Source of the DNA: WHSW01 sp963846165
GTDB lineage: Bacteria > Actinomycetota > Thermoleophilia > Solirubrobacterales > 70-9
Length of the DNA stretch: 64,000 bases
Assembly: GCA_963846165.1 (NCBI GenBank)
Contig: CAWJUU010000007.1
Coordinates: 248,001-312,000 of the forward strand
Direction of reading: 5' to 3'
Shown one piece after another: positions 51,178-58,647 of the stretch. The notes under the pieces are model-generated. The model did not search any database, had not been told where the DNA came from, and worked only from the letters and a program-made list of their open reading frames with translations. Within the stretch, counting starts at the first letter, position 1. Each line of letters starts with the position of its first letter. Both the position numbers and the translations under genes were made by a program.

Positions 51178-52101
51178 CTACTCGCCCGCTTCCTGGAGCG
51201 CCTTCGTCTGTTGTTCGAGCCGGGCCTCGAGCTCCTCCAGGGCCTCGGCCGCGAGGTCGGGGTCCGGAGGCTTGCCGTGGAAGCCGAAGCGGTCCTCCAT
51301 CGCCGAGACGCCCTTGCCCTTCTTCGTCTGACAGACGATCGCCGCCGGCTGGTCAAGGGTGCGGCTGCGCTCGAGCGCCGCGACGACCGCCGCCATGTCG
51401 TGGCCGTCGATCTCGACCGCGTCCCAGCCGAAGGCGTCGAACTTCGCCCGCACGTCGCCCGTGTCCATGACCTCCTCGGTCGTTCCGTCGGTCTGCAGGT
51501 GGTTGTAGTCGACCACCGCAGTCAGGTTCCCGACCCCGAAATGGGACGCCGCCGCCGCCGCCTCCCAGGTCTGCCCCTCCTGACAGTCGCCGTCGGAGAG
51601 CACACCGAACACGTGCGCGGTCTCATCGAGCCCGTCGAGTCGCAAGGCGAGGCAGATCCCGACGCACATCGACAGCCCCTGGCCGAGCGAGCCGGTCGAG
51701 ACCTCCACCCCAGGGGTCCGGTTCATGTCGGGATGGCCCTGCAGGTGAGCTCCGATCTGGCGCAGCCCCATCAGGTCCTCGCGCGGGAAGTAGCCGGTGT
51801 GGGCGAGCGCCGCGTACTGGATCGGGGCCGCGTGGCCCTTGCAGAGCACGAACCGATCGCGCTCGGGCCAGGTGGGGTTCTGGGGGTCATGGCGCAGGAC
51901 GCGGTAGTAGAGCGCGGCGAGGACGTCGGCCGCCGAGAGCGAGGAATCGAGGTGTCCGGATTTGGCCACCGCGAGCATCGAGACGCAGTCGATCCGAAGC
52001 ACGGTCGCCCAGCGCTCGAGCTCGGCGATCGTCGGCTCTGTCGCCTCGCTCTCCCCTGCGCGCGGAGGCTTCGGGTCCGGGACCGGCCTCAGGTGCGTCA
52101 C
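51178..52101 (-). CDS. Transketolase, N-terminal subunit (307 aa)
   Basis: This is the thiamine-diphosphate-binding half. The ThDP/Mg motif is FGVLSDGDCQEGQTWEAAAA through VDYNHLQTDG, and GHLDSSLSAADVLAALYY and CKGHAAPIQYAAL contribute His residues of the active site. The start at GTG 52101 (VTHLRPVPDP) is chosen because TAACCT ends 7 bases before it; longer starts at 52125 and 52158 are in frame. The C-terminal subunit gene follows directly. Confidence 0.92.
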   Translation of the reverse strand: MTHLRPVPDPKPPRAGESEATEPTIAELERWATVLRIDCVSMLAVAKSGHLDSSLSAADVLAALYYRVLRHDPQNPTWPERDRFVLCKGHAAPIQYAALAHTGYFPREDLMGLRQIGAHLQGHPDMNRTPGVEVSTGSLGQGLSMCVGICLALRLDGLDETAHVFGVLSDGDCQEGQTWEAAAAASHFGVGNLTAVVDYNHLQTDGTTEEVMDTGDVRAKFDAFGWDAVEIDGHDMAAVVAALERSRTLDQPAAIVCQTKKGKGVSAMEDRFGFHGKPPDPDLAAEALEELEARLEQQTKALQEAGE

Positions 52102-52108
52102 GCTGGCG

Positions 52109-52114
52109 AGGTTA
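52109..52114 (-). promoter_or_regulatory. Putative leaderless -10 element (TAACCT) of the split transketolase operon
   Basis: TAACCT on the minus strand ends 7 bases before the GTG at 52101. Confidence 0.4.
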
Positions 52115-52182
52115 GCTGAAGCCATGGGAGCTGAACCTATGCCAGCGACCGGACGCAAAGCCGCCGTTCAGGAACCCCCAAA

Positions 52183-52878
52183 ATGCAGCTACAGATGAAG
52201 GCCAAAGACAAGCTCTCAGCGGGTCTGGCGCTCGCCGCTCTCGCCCTCGCGACCCCGGTGATCACCGGGTGTGGCAATGAGGAGGCGGAGGACGTCAGTT
52301 CGGAAGCGACCACGTCGCCGGCCACTGACTCTTCCGCGCCCGGCGGCGAGCCGCAGCCAGAGCCCCCCGCTGACAAGCCGAAACCGCCGGAGGAAGGCAA
52401 GGAGAGCGGCCCCGCCGACGGCGGCACCGACGATCCGAGGGTGACGGCAGCCGAGCGCCAGGCCGCGCGCGCTGTGCGGTCGTTCCTCACGGCGCTCGAC
52501 GCCGGCGAGTTCGCGCGCGCCTGCGTGCTGCTGGCACCCGACGTGCTCGACGCGGTCGAGCTGCCGGAGCCGCGCGGGCGCTGCCCAGCCTCGCTCGAGG
52601 CGTCGGTCGGCTACCGCGATCCGCGCGGATTGCCGGTCTGGGACGGCGTCGAGGCGGCCGAGGTTCGCGTCGCCGAGCTCGACGCCGAGAGCGCCAAGGT
52701 AATCGCCACCGTGGTCACCCGGTTCGCCGACCGCGACGAACCCTCGATCGAGGACGACATCATCTACCTGACCCGCGCCGGCGACCGCTGGCTGATCGCC
52801 AAGCCGAGCTCGAGCCTCTACCGCGCCGTCGGCATCGCCGACATCCCGCCCTCGGTCCTGACCCCGCCGGCCAACTAG
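52183..52878 (+). CDS. Secreted lipoprotein with NTF2-like domain (231 aa)
   Basis: The N-terminus has a lipoprotein signal ending LATPVITGC (Cys about 30). A Pro/Glu/Ser-rich linker (about 35-90) follows, then a compact domain of about 125 residues that begins AERQAARAVRSFLTALDAGE. That opening is typical of NTF2-like secreted domains of actinobacteria. No catalytic motif is seen. A GGAA box precedes the ATG. The stop shares CTAG with the convergent mau-like gene. Confidence 0.75.
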   Translation: MQLQMKAKDKLSAGLALAALALATPVITGCGNEEAEDVSSEATTSPATDSSAPGGEPQPEPPADKPKPPEEGKESGPADGGTDDPRVTAAERQAARAVRSFLTALDAGEFARACVLLAPDVLDAVELPEPRGRCPASLEASVGYRDPRGLPVWDGVEAAEVRVAELDAESAKVIATVVTRFADRDEPSIEDDIIYLTRAGDRWLIAKPSSSLYRAVGIADIPPSVLTPPAN

Positions 52879-54293
52879 CGGGCGACCGAGAGGATCTTCT
52901 GCCGTGGGCCGGTGCCGCGGATTTGGGTCACGTAGGCGCGTTTCTCCGACAGCGCCGTGGACCAGAGCGTGCCGCGGCGGCGCGCGAGCAGCGTGCGGCC
53001 GGTGCCGCGGCCGCCCACGGATGCGAGCTTGAGCCGGTCGGTGCGGTGGGTGTGGCGAACGTAGAGCAGTGCGCCGCCGCGAATCGAGGGGTTCGAGAGG
53101 CCGTCGGTGACCGAGCGCATCACGGTCGTCTTTGCCAGCTTCTTGCGTTTCGCCCCCAGCAACCGCTTGACGATCCGGTTCTCGTGCCGGGTCGCGCGGG
53201 CGTATACGAGCCGGTTGTCGTCGAGGCCGGGCCGGCCGAGCTGGGCCGCGCCCCCGGCCTTTCCGAGCGAACGCTCGGGACCCGGGTTGCGAGGGTCGGC
53301 GACGTTTCGGGCGCGGAGGAAGTCACGGCCGTTTCGGCGCGCGCGCCAGACGACCCAGCGGCGTGAGATCGCAATCGCGTCGGCGTCGGCCGCAGGCACG
53401 CGGCCGGCCACGGTCAGGTCGACCGCGGAGAGGATCACGATCTCGTCACCGCTGGTCACCGCGACTCGGCCGTCGCCGAGCGCCGGGTTGCGCCCTGGCA
53501 GGCCGTCGGCACGCCCGCCCCGATGGATGAACCCGGTGCCGTCGGGCCGCTCGAAGGCGAGGTCCCGGCCACCGGTCGCCGGATCCGCCGCCGCCTTCAT
53601 CTCGACCTCCGAGGCGCTCGCGGGGAGCGTCACCGCGAGCGCGGCCGCCGCGGCGAGCAGCGCGAGTCCGTCGCCGAGCCGGAAGCCCCGGTAGATCACC
53701 GGGCGCTCAGCCATCAGCTCTGTGACCCGGATCCCCGCTTCGCGGTCGGCGACGGGGGCGGTGAGCGCGATCGGCAGGGCCCGCCCGACGCCGAAGGCGA
53801 GGCCGACCGCGAGCCCGACCGCCGGGTCGCCGACTGCGAAGCAGATCGCCGCGAGGGCAAAGACGCCGAAGGTGAGCACGAAGGTGGTGAAGCCAAGCCC
53901 GAGCAGCACGCCGTAGAGGCCGGCGGCAACCGGCATCGGCATCAGCCTGCGCCAGTGCTCGGGCAGCTGGCGGCGCACCTGCGGCGCGATCGGCGTCCCG
54001 CGGATCTCGGCGATCGCTGCCGCCACGGCGATCGCCGCGGCGACCGCGTAGGCGAGGCGATCGCCGGCGCCGTGCGCGACGCCGCCCGCGAGCGCCAGCG
54101 CGCCGAACGTGAGCGCCCCACCGGCGAGCGCCCCAAGCGTGAAGGTCAGGCAGGCCGCGAGCGTCGTCGCCCGCCCACCGGTGTGGCCGACCGGGCCGAT
54201 CGTCTCGATCATCGAGAACCCGCACGGCGACCACGTCCCCGTGAGGCCGGCGAGGAAGGCCGCAACCGCGAGCGTAACCTCGAGCCCGTCCAT
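52875..54293 (-). CDS. MauF-like membrane protein fused to a beta-propeller-like domain (472 aa)
   Basis: The first 225 or so residues form six to seven helices related to MauF/CcdA. The conserved opening is TGTWSPCGFSMIETIGPVGH with a Pro-Cys pair, and the second half contains GLGFTTFVLTFGVFALA. A cleavage-like break near LPASASE leads into about 245 residues of short repeated strands with WxxR and RNGRDFLRARNV-type turns, resembling a TolB-like propeller lying outside the membrane. In methylamine dehydrogenase systems MauF is a separate membrane protein and the heavy chain MauB is the propeller. Fusion of a propeller to the MauF-like part is unusual. It is the last gene of the nadA operon, 2 bases after the MauA-like gene. 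Confidence 0.72.
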   Translation of the reverse strand: MDGLEVTLAVAAFLAGLTGTWSPCGFSMIETIGPVGHTGGRATTLAACLTFTLGALAGGALTFGALALAGGVAHGAGDRLAYAVAAAIAVAAAIAEIRGTPIAPQVRRQLPEHWRRLMPMPVAAGLYGVLLGLGFTTFVLTFGVFALAAICFAVGDPAVGLAVGLAFGVGRALPIALTAPVADREAGIRVTELMAERPVIYRGFRLGDGLALLAAAAALAVTLPASASEVEMKAAADPATGGRDLAFERPDGTGFIHRGGRADGLPGRNPALGDGRVAVTSGDEIVILSAVDLTVAGRVPAADADAIAISRRWVVWRARRNGRDFLRARNVADPRNPGPERSLGKAGGAAQLGRPGLDDNRLVYARATRHENRIVKRLLGAKRKKLAKTTVMRSVTDGLSNPSIRGGALLYVRHTHRTDRLKLASVGGRGTGRTLLARRRGTLWSTALSEKRAYVTQIRGTGPRQKILSVAR

Positions 54294-54295
54294 GC

Positions 54296-54895
54296 TCAGC
54301 AGGGGACCTTGGTCTGAAAGTACATGACGCAAAAGACCTTGCGGCCGCGGTAGCAGTAGCCCTCGAGCGCCGCGTCGCCGTTGATCCGCTGGTCCTTGTA
54401 GGCGCAGCAGTCGACCAGCTTGCGCACATGCCCGTCGCAGCAGCGATACCAGCCGCCATCGATGTGCGGGTGGAAGTCGTGGATGCGCCCGGTCTCGTCG
54501 CAGACCCGCGTCCGCGGCGCCGGGGGCAGCGGGCGACCGTCGGGGTCACGGAGCACGTCGCCGCGGTCGTTGACCGGTTCGCCCTTGCCGTTGACCGGCC
54601 GTCCGAGGTTGTCCACCGGCTGCCCGTCGGAGGCCCGCAGCGGGTAGCCGCGCCCGTCGATCCGCGGCGTGCCGGTCGGGTGAATGCAGGAGCCGGTGGT
54701 GAAGATGTGACCGCAGAAGTGGAACGCGTCGGCCTCGCCCGGCTTGACCGCGCGGGCAACGAGGCCACCGGCGGTAAGCGCGGTCATCGCGCCTCCGACG
54801 CGGGCGAGGAAGCCCCGCCGCGAGCTGTTGCCCGCGAGCGAGTCGAGCGCCCGCTCCACGCGCCCGGCAACGCGCGGTTCCGCCGGCTCAGACAC
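54296..54895 (-). CDS. MauA-like (methylamine dehydrogenase light chain-like) secreted Cys-rich protein (199 aa)
   Basis: A twin-arginine signal (SSRRGFLARVGGA, residues 24-36) indicates export of a folded protein. The mature part has ten Cys (61, 70, 132, 152, 153, 163, 164, 181, 189, 199). The spacing in GGWYRCC, VDCCAYK and KVFCVMYF resembles the light chain of methylamine dehydrogenase, where the TTQ cofactor is made from two Trp. Trp149 corresponds to the first, but the second place reads Phe188 (KVFC against the IIWC of MauA), and no other Trp exists in the mature chain. Residues 83-123 are an insertion of six degenerate 7-8 residue repeats (GQPVDNL, GRPVNGK, GEPVNDR). The GTG start overlaps the upstream gene by 8 bases. 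It may therefore not be a TTQ enzyme. Confidence 0.78.
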   Translation of the reverse strand: MSEPAEPRVAGRVERALDSLAGNSSRRGFLARVGGAMTALTAGGLVARAVKPGEADAFHFCGHIFTTGSCIHPTGTPRIDGRGYPLRASDGQPVDNLGRPVNGKGEPVNDRGDVLRDPDGRPLPPAPRTRVCDETGRIHDFHPHIDGGWYRCCDGHVRKLVDCCAYKDQRINGDAALEGYCYRGRKVFCVMYFQTKVPC

Positions 54896-55787
54896 CCACG
54901 GACCCCACGATCGCCCGCTCGGCCTTGCGGCGCTCGGCGGCGGCGAGCACGCTCTCCAGTTGGGCAAGGTTGTTGAAGGTGCCCTTCGCGAACACGGTGC
55001 CCGTCCGGTCGAGGGCGACGGCGAACGGGCTCCCGGGAATCCGAAGCTCGTTCCAGACCGCGGGCTCGGCGGCCTCCTCGAACTGCGCGACGCAGACGAG
55101 TGGATCGCGCGCGAGCGCCTCGATCGCCGGCTCGAGCGCGCGGCAGACGCGGCAGTTCTCGGAGACGAACACGGCCAGCGCGAGCTCGGCCTCGGGCTCG
55201 AGCGCGAAGCGGCCGATGATCTCGGCGCGCGAGCCGAGCGGCGGACCCTCCTCGGCGATCTCGAGCGCGCCCTCGGGCCCGAGGCGCAGTCGCAACATCC
55301 CGACCTCGCGCGCGAGCGCGAGCACGGCGACGGAGAGCCCGGCGCAGGCGAGCAGCGCGACCGCCAACCCGAGCGCCAGCCAGTCGTCGGTGGAGAGGTC
55401 GTCCTCGGGCAGGAAGGGGAGCGCCGCGAAGGCGGCGGCGAGGACACCATTGCGCGCGACGCCGGCCCAGCCGACGGTCGAGCGGGCGCCGAAGCACGCA
55501 CATGGCGCGCCGGCATGCCCACGCAGGATCGCGCCGACCATCGTCAGCGCGAAGGTCGCCATCAACGCCGCGGCGAGCCAGGCCGCGGCCTCGGAGCCTG
55601 CGATCACGCCGATCGCGAGCCCGAGCTCGGTCGCGATCAGCAACGGGAAGGCAACCGACTGCAAGCGCCGGCCCTCGATCCCGAACGTCGCCAGCGCCGC
55701 GCGGCTCGAAGCCGGGCTCGCAAGCTTCGCCAGGCTGGCCCCTGCGAGCAAGCCCCCGAGGACCAGTCGCACCGCCACCTCGAGCAC
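54888..55787 (-). CDS. MauE-MauD fusion: DoxX-like membrane domain plus thioredoxin-fold domain (299 aa)
   Basis: Residues about 1-145 are a four-helix MauE domain with the typical GHAGAPCACFGARS cysteine motif. From about 175 a thioredoxin-like domain follows, with the redox pair in VFVSENCRVCRALEPA and the family ending GTVFAKGTFNNLAQLESVL, as in MauD. In classical mau clusters MauD and MauE are separate and help form the six disulfides of the light chain; here they are one chain. The gene starts with GTG 4 bases after the nadA stop and overlaps the MauA-like gene. Confidence 0.82.
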   Translation of the reverse strand: MLEVAVRLVLGGLLAGASLAKLASPASSRAALATFGIEGRRLQSVAFPLLIATELGLAIGVIAGSEAAAWLAAALMATFALTMVGAILRGHAGAPCACFGARSTVGWAGVARNGVLAAAFAALPFLPEDDLSTDDWLALGLAVALLACAGLSVAVLALAREVGMLRLRLGPEGALEIAEEGPPLGSRAEIIGRFALEPEAELALAVFVSENCRVCRALEPAIEALARDPLVCVAQFEEAAEPAVWNELRIPGSPFAVALDRTGTVFAKGTFNNLAQLESVLAAAERRKAERAIVGSVGV

Positions 55788-55791
55788 GACG

Positions 55792-56826
55792 TCAGCCTAT
55801 TGCAACCATCCGCTCGATCGGCACTCGCGCCCGCTCGGCGATCTCAGCGGGCACCTTTACCTCGACCTTCATCTCGCGCAGCGAGTCGCGGACCTTCGGC
55901 AGCGTGATCATCTTCATGTACTTGCAGAAGGCCATCCGGTTTGCCTCGACGAGCTTCGCCTCGGGCGCAGCCTGCTGGAGCGGGTAGAGCATTCCGGTCT
56001 CGGTAGCGACGATGAACTCGCCCTCGGGGTGCGCCTCGACGTGTTCGAGCATCCCCGAGGTCGAGAGCATGTGGACTCCCTCGGAGTCAACGTCACCCGA
56101 GGCGACGTACTCCATCGCCTGGGTGGAGCAGCCGCACTCCGGGTGGATCAGGAACTCGGCGGCCGGGTGCTCGGCCCGGGTGCGGGTGATGTCGTCGGGG
56201 CGGATGCCGGCGTGGACGTGGCATTCGCCGTCCCAGACATGGAAGCGGGCATAGCGGACGGGATCGGCGGTCAGTCCCGTCTCGCGGGCGACGAACGATC
56301 CCAGCCACATATCGGGCCCGAAGAGGATCTCGGTCTCGGGACCGTGCTCGCGCCAGATGTGCTCGACCACCGAGACCGCGTTCGATGAGGTGCAGCAATA
56401 GTCGGTTTCGGCCTTGACCTCGGCGGAGGTGTTGACGTACATGACCACGAGCGCCCCCGGGTGCTCGGCCTTCCAGGCGCGAAGCTGGTCAGCGTTGATC
56501 GAGTCCGAGAGCGAGCAGCCCGCGTCGGGGTCGGGGATCAGCACCGTCCTTTCCGGCGACAGGATCGATGCCGTCTCGGCCATGAAATGGACGCCGCAGA
56601 AGACGATCACGTCGGCGTCGGTCGAGGCCGCCCGGCGCGAGAGGCCGAGCGAGTCGCCCATGTGGTCGGCGACGTCCTGGACCTCGGGCACCTGGTAGTT
56701 GTGGGCGAGGATGACCGCGTTTCGTTCCGCGGCGAGCGCGCGGACCTCGACCGAGAGACGCTCGATCTCCTCCCGCGTGGGTTCGGGGCTACCCGGGTTC
56801 CGTTGAAGTGTCGGCAGCTGCTGCAT
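55792..56826 (-). CDS. nadA: Quinolinate synthase NadA (344 aa)
   Basis: NadA condenses iminoaspartate with dihydroxyacetone phosphate to quinolinate for NAD synthesis, using a [4Fe-4S] cluster. Three cluster cysteines are in place: VFCGVHFMAETA, HPECGC and FCKYMKMITLPK. AILAHNYQVPEVQDVADHMGDS opens the first domain. A GGAAGAAGG box precedes the ATG. It heads the operon that continues with the mau-like genes, and nadC lies 5 kb away, while nadB is not in the window. Confidence 0.96.
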   Translation of the reverse strand: MQQLPTLQRNPGSPEPTREEIERLSVEVRALAAERNAVILAHNYQVPEVQDVADHMGDSLGLSRRAASTDADVIVFCGVHFMAETASILSPERTVLIPDPDAGCSLSDSINADQLRAWKAEHPGALVVMYVNTSAEVKAETDYCCTSSNAVSVVEHIWREHGPETEILFGPDMWLGSFVARETGLTADPVRYARFHVWDGECHVHAGIRPDDITRTRAEHPAAEFLIHPECGCSTQAMEYVASGDVDSEGVHMLSTSGMLEHVEAHPEGEFIVATETGMLYPLQQAAPEAKLVEANRMAFCKYMKMITLPKVRDSLREMKVEVKVPAEIAERARVPIERMVAIG

Positions 56827-56862
56827 GGCGCGCCTTCTTCCTTCGTATGTTCGCCTGCCCGT

Positions 56863-56879
56863 GCCGGTCCCTTACCGGC
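56863..56879 (-). promoter_or_regulatory. Hairpin in the nadA leader
   Basis: GCCGGT and ACCGGC pair around a five-base loop, 37 bases upstream of the nadA ATG. It may influence translation of the operon. It is too simple to be called a riboswitch. Confidence 0.3.
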
Positions 56880-56896
56880 CTGAAGCAGAGCGAATG

Positions 56897-56911
56897 AACT
56901 GCGACGCAGTT
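56897..56911. promoter_or_regulatory. 15 bp perfect palindrome between nadA and fpg
   Basis: AACTGCGACGCAGTT has 7-base arms around a central A. It lies in the divergent gap, about 70 bases before nadA and 52 before fpg, where a repressor could control either. It is a candidate site for an NAD-responsive regulator by position only. Confidence 0.45.
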
Positions 56912-56963
56912 TACTGAGGTAGATGACTGAGCTCCTATCGACGTGCGCCCGGGGGTGTGCCTA

Positions 56964-57818
56964 ATGCCTGAGCTACCTGAGGTCGAGATCACCGCCCGCC
57001 GGCTGGGTGCGGCACTGGTGGGCGCCGAGGTCGAGTCGACGCTGGCGCCGGGGATGGTGGCGGTGAAGACGATCGACCCGCCGCTGTCAGCGCTCGACGG
57101 TCGCACGGTCGCCGGGACCCGCCGAATCGGCAAGATGCCGATCGTCCGCTTCTCGGGCGACCAGCCGCTCGAGCTGCTGGTCCACCTGATGTCGGCCGGG
57201 CGCCTGCAGGTGTTCGACAAGCGTGCGACGCTCAAGGACCGCCGCTCCCGGGTGCTGATCCGGCTCGCGGACGGGCGCGAGCTGCGCCTGCGCGAGTTCG
57301 GGACCAAGCAGCGCGCCTGGGCGAAGCTCTACCGGCCGGGAGACGTCGAGGCCGACGAGATGGTGGCGACGCTCGGCCCCGAGGCCTGGCCCGCGCCGCC
57401 GCTCGAGGCATTCGCCAACGCGGTCGACGAGCCGCGCCAGCTCCACCCGCTGCTGCGCGACCAGCGCGCGATCGCCGGAATCGGGCGGTCGTGGGTCGAC
57501 GAGGTCCTCTGGGAGGCGCGCCTGGCGCCGTTTCGGAAGGGAGGCGACCTCGAGGCCGATGAAGTCGAACGCCTCCACGCCGCCCTGCACGTCCTCGGCG
57601 ACGCGATCGACCACTACGAAGAGGTGGTCGGCGAGCAGGTGCCCGACAAGCTGCCGATGCCGCTACGGGTCCATCGCCGCGAGGGCGAGCCGTGTCCGCG
57701 CTGTCAGACGACGATCGAGGCCGTCTACTTCGCTGAGCACCAGACCAACTACTGCCCCGCCTGCCAGACCGGCGGCAAGGTGCTCAAGGACCGCCGGCTC
57801 TCGCGGCTGCTGAAATGA
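56964..57818 (+). CDS. Fpg/Nei-family DNA glycosylase (284 aa)
   Basis: The ATG is followed by PELPEVEITARRL, so the catalytic Pro and Glu are exposed after Met removal. The helix-two-turn-helix and zinc finger are complete (CPRC ... YCPAC). The region IGKMPIVRF carries the conserved Lys, in a less common context than RRGKYL of canonical Fpg, so it may belong to a Nei/Fpg subfamily with altered lesion choice. It removes oxidised bases and nicks the backbone. Confidence 0.9.
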   Translation: MPELPEVEITARRLGAALVGAEVESTLAPGMVAVKTIDPPLSALDGRTVAGTRRIGKMPIVRFSGDQPLELLVHLMSAGRLQVFDKRATLKDRRSRVLIRLADGRELRLREFGTKQRAWAKLYRPGDVEADEMVATLGPEAWPAPPLEAFANAVDEPRQLHPLLRDQRAIAGIGRSWVDEVLWEARLAPFRKGGDLEADEVERLHAALHVLGDAIDHYEEVVGEQVPDKLPMPLRVHRREGEPCPRCQTTIEAVYFAEHQTNYCPACQTGGKVLKDRRLSRLLK

Positions 57819-57827
57819 CCGGGACGT

Positions 57828-58562
57828 CTAGCTCAGCCCGGCGCGCAGGCTCGCGGCGTTGTCGACCGCGAAGGCAGCCCGGGTGTTGTTGAAGTAGACG
57901 AGTACCGCTGTCGTTGACCGCCAGGCCGCGATCCGCCGCTTCCATGTGGCGAGCTCGCCGGGCGTGTAGCCACCGGCAACTCGGCCACCGCCACGGTGCA
58001 TGCGAACGTAGGCCCAGCCGGTGGTGGACACCCGCCGTTGCAGCGGATGCTCGAGATCGTCGGCGATCGCGACGGCGACGCCGCGAGCACGAAGCAGCGC
58101 GTAGACGTCAGCGGCAAACCAGCTCGGGTGGCGAAACTCGACCGCGTGGCGGCCCGGCGCCCGCGCCCTGATCGCTTCCAGGGCGCGATCGAGGCGCTCG
58201 TCGTCGCGCCGGAAGCTCGGCGGCAACTGCCACAGGATCGCTTCCAGCTTGCGCGCCTTGGCCAGCGGCTCGATCGACGCAAGGAAGCGCTCCACATACT
58301 TCTCGGGGCTCTTGAGGCGCTTGACATGGGTGATGTAGCGGCTCGCCTTGATCGTGAACCGAAAGCCACGCGGTGTCTGCTCGATCCAGCCGTTGACCGC
58401 CTCGGCGCTGGGCAGCCTGTAGAAGGTGCTGTTGACCTCGACCGTCTCGAACCGGCGCGAGTAGTAGCCAAGCCACTCGCGCTGCGGCAGCGCCGAGGGA
58501 TAGAAGGCGCCGCGCCAGTCGCGGTAGGCCCAGCCCGAACAGCCGACGTGAACGGGCTTCAA
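57828..58562 (-). CDS. DUF72 family protein (244 aa)
   Basis: This TIM-barrel-like protein carries DUF72 hallmarks: VGCSGWAYRDWRGAFYP at the N-terminus, FETVEVNSTFYRLPS, FTIKASRYITHVKRL and AVEFRHPSWF, ending VLVYFNNTRAAFAVDNA. Function is unknown; members are cytosolic and related to xylose-isomerase-like folds. The only start in place is TTG at 58562, giving MKPVHVGCSG. Confidence 0.87.
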   Translation of the reverse strand: MKPVHVGCSGWAYRDWRGAFYPSALPQREWLGYYSRRFETVEVNSTFYRLPSAEAVNGWIEQTPRGFRFTIKASRYITHVKRLKSPEKYVERFLASIEPLAKARKLEAILWQLPPSFRRDDERLDRALEAIRARAPGRHAVEFRHPSWFAADVYALLRARGVAVAIADDLEHPLQRRVSTTGWAYVRMHRGGGRVAGGYTPGELATWKRRIAAWRSTTAVLVYFNNTRAAFAVDNAASLRAGLS

Positions 58563-58634
58563 GGCCGAAACGACGGGAGTCGTCGCGCGCCCATCGATTC
58601 GAGCCTATCGGCTCGGCCCGAATCCCCACTTCCC

Positions 58635-58640
58635 TAGATT
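58635..58640 (+). promoter_or_regulatory. Putative leaderless -10 element (TAGATT) of the ABC-2 exporter
   Basis: TAGATT ends 7 bases before the GTG at 58648. Confidence 0.45.
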
Positions 58641-58647
58641 CATTTGC

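Noticed and set aside
56827..56963. NAD riboswitch upstream of nadA
   Set aside because: Only one simple hairpin and a DNA palindrome are visible; I see no match to known NAD riboswitch cores.
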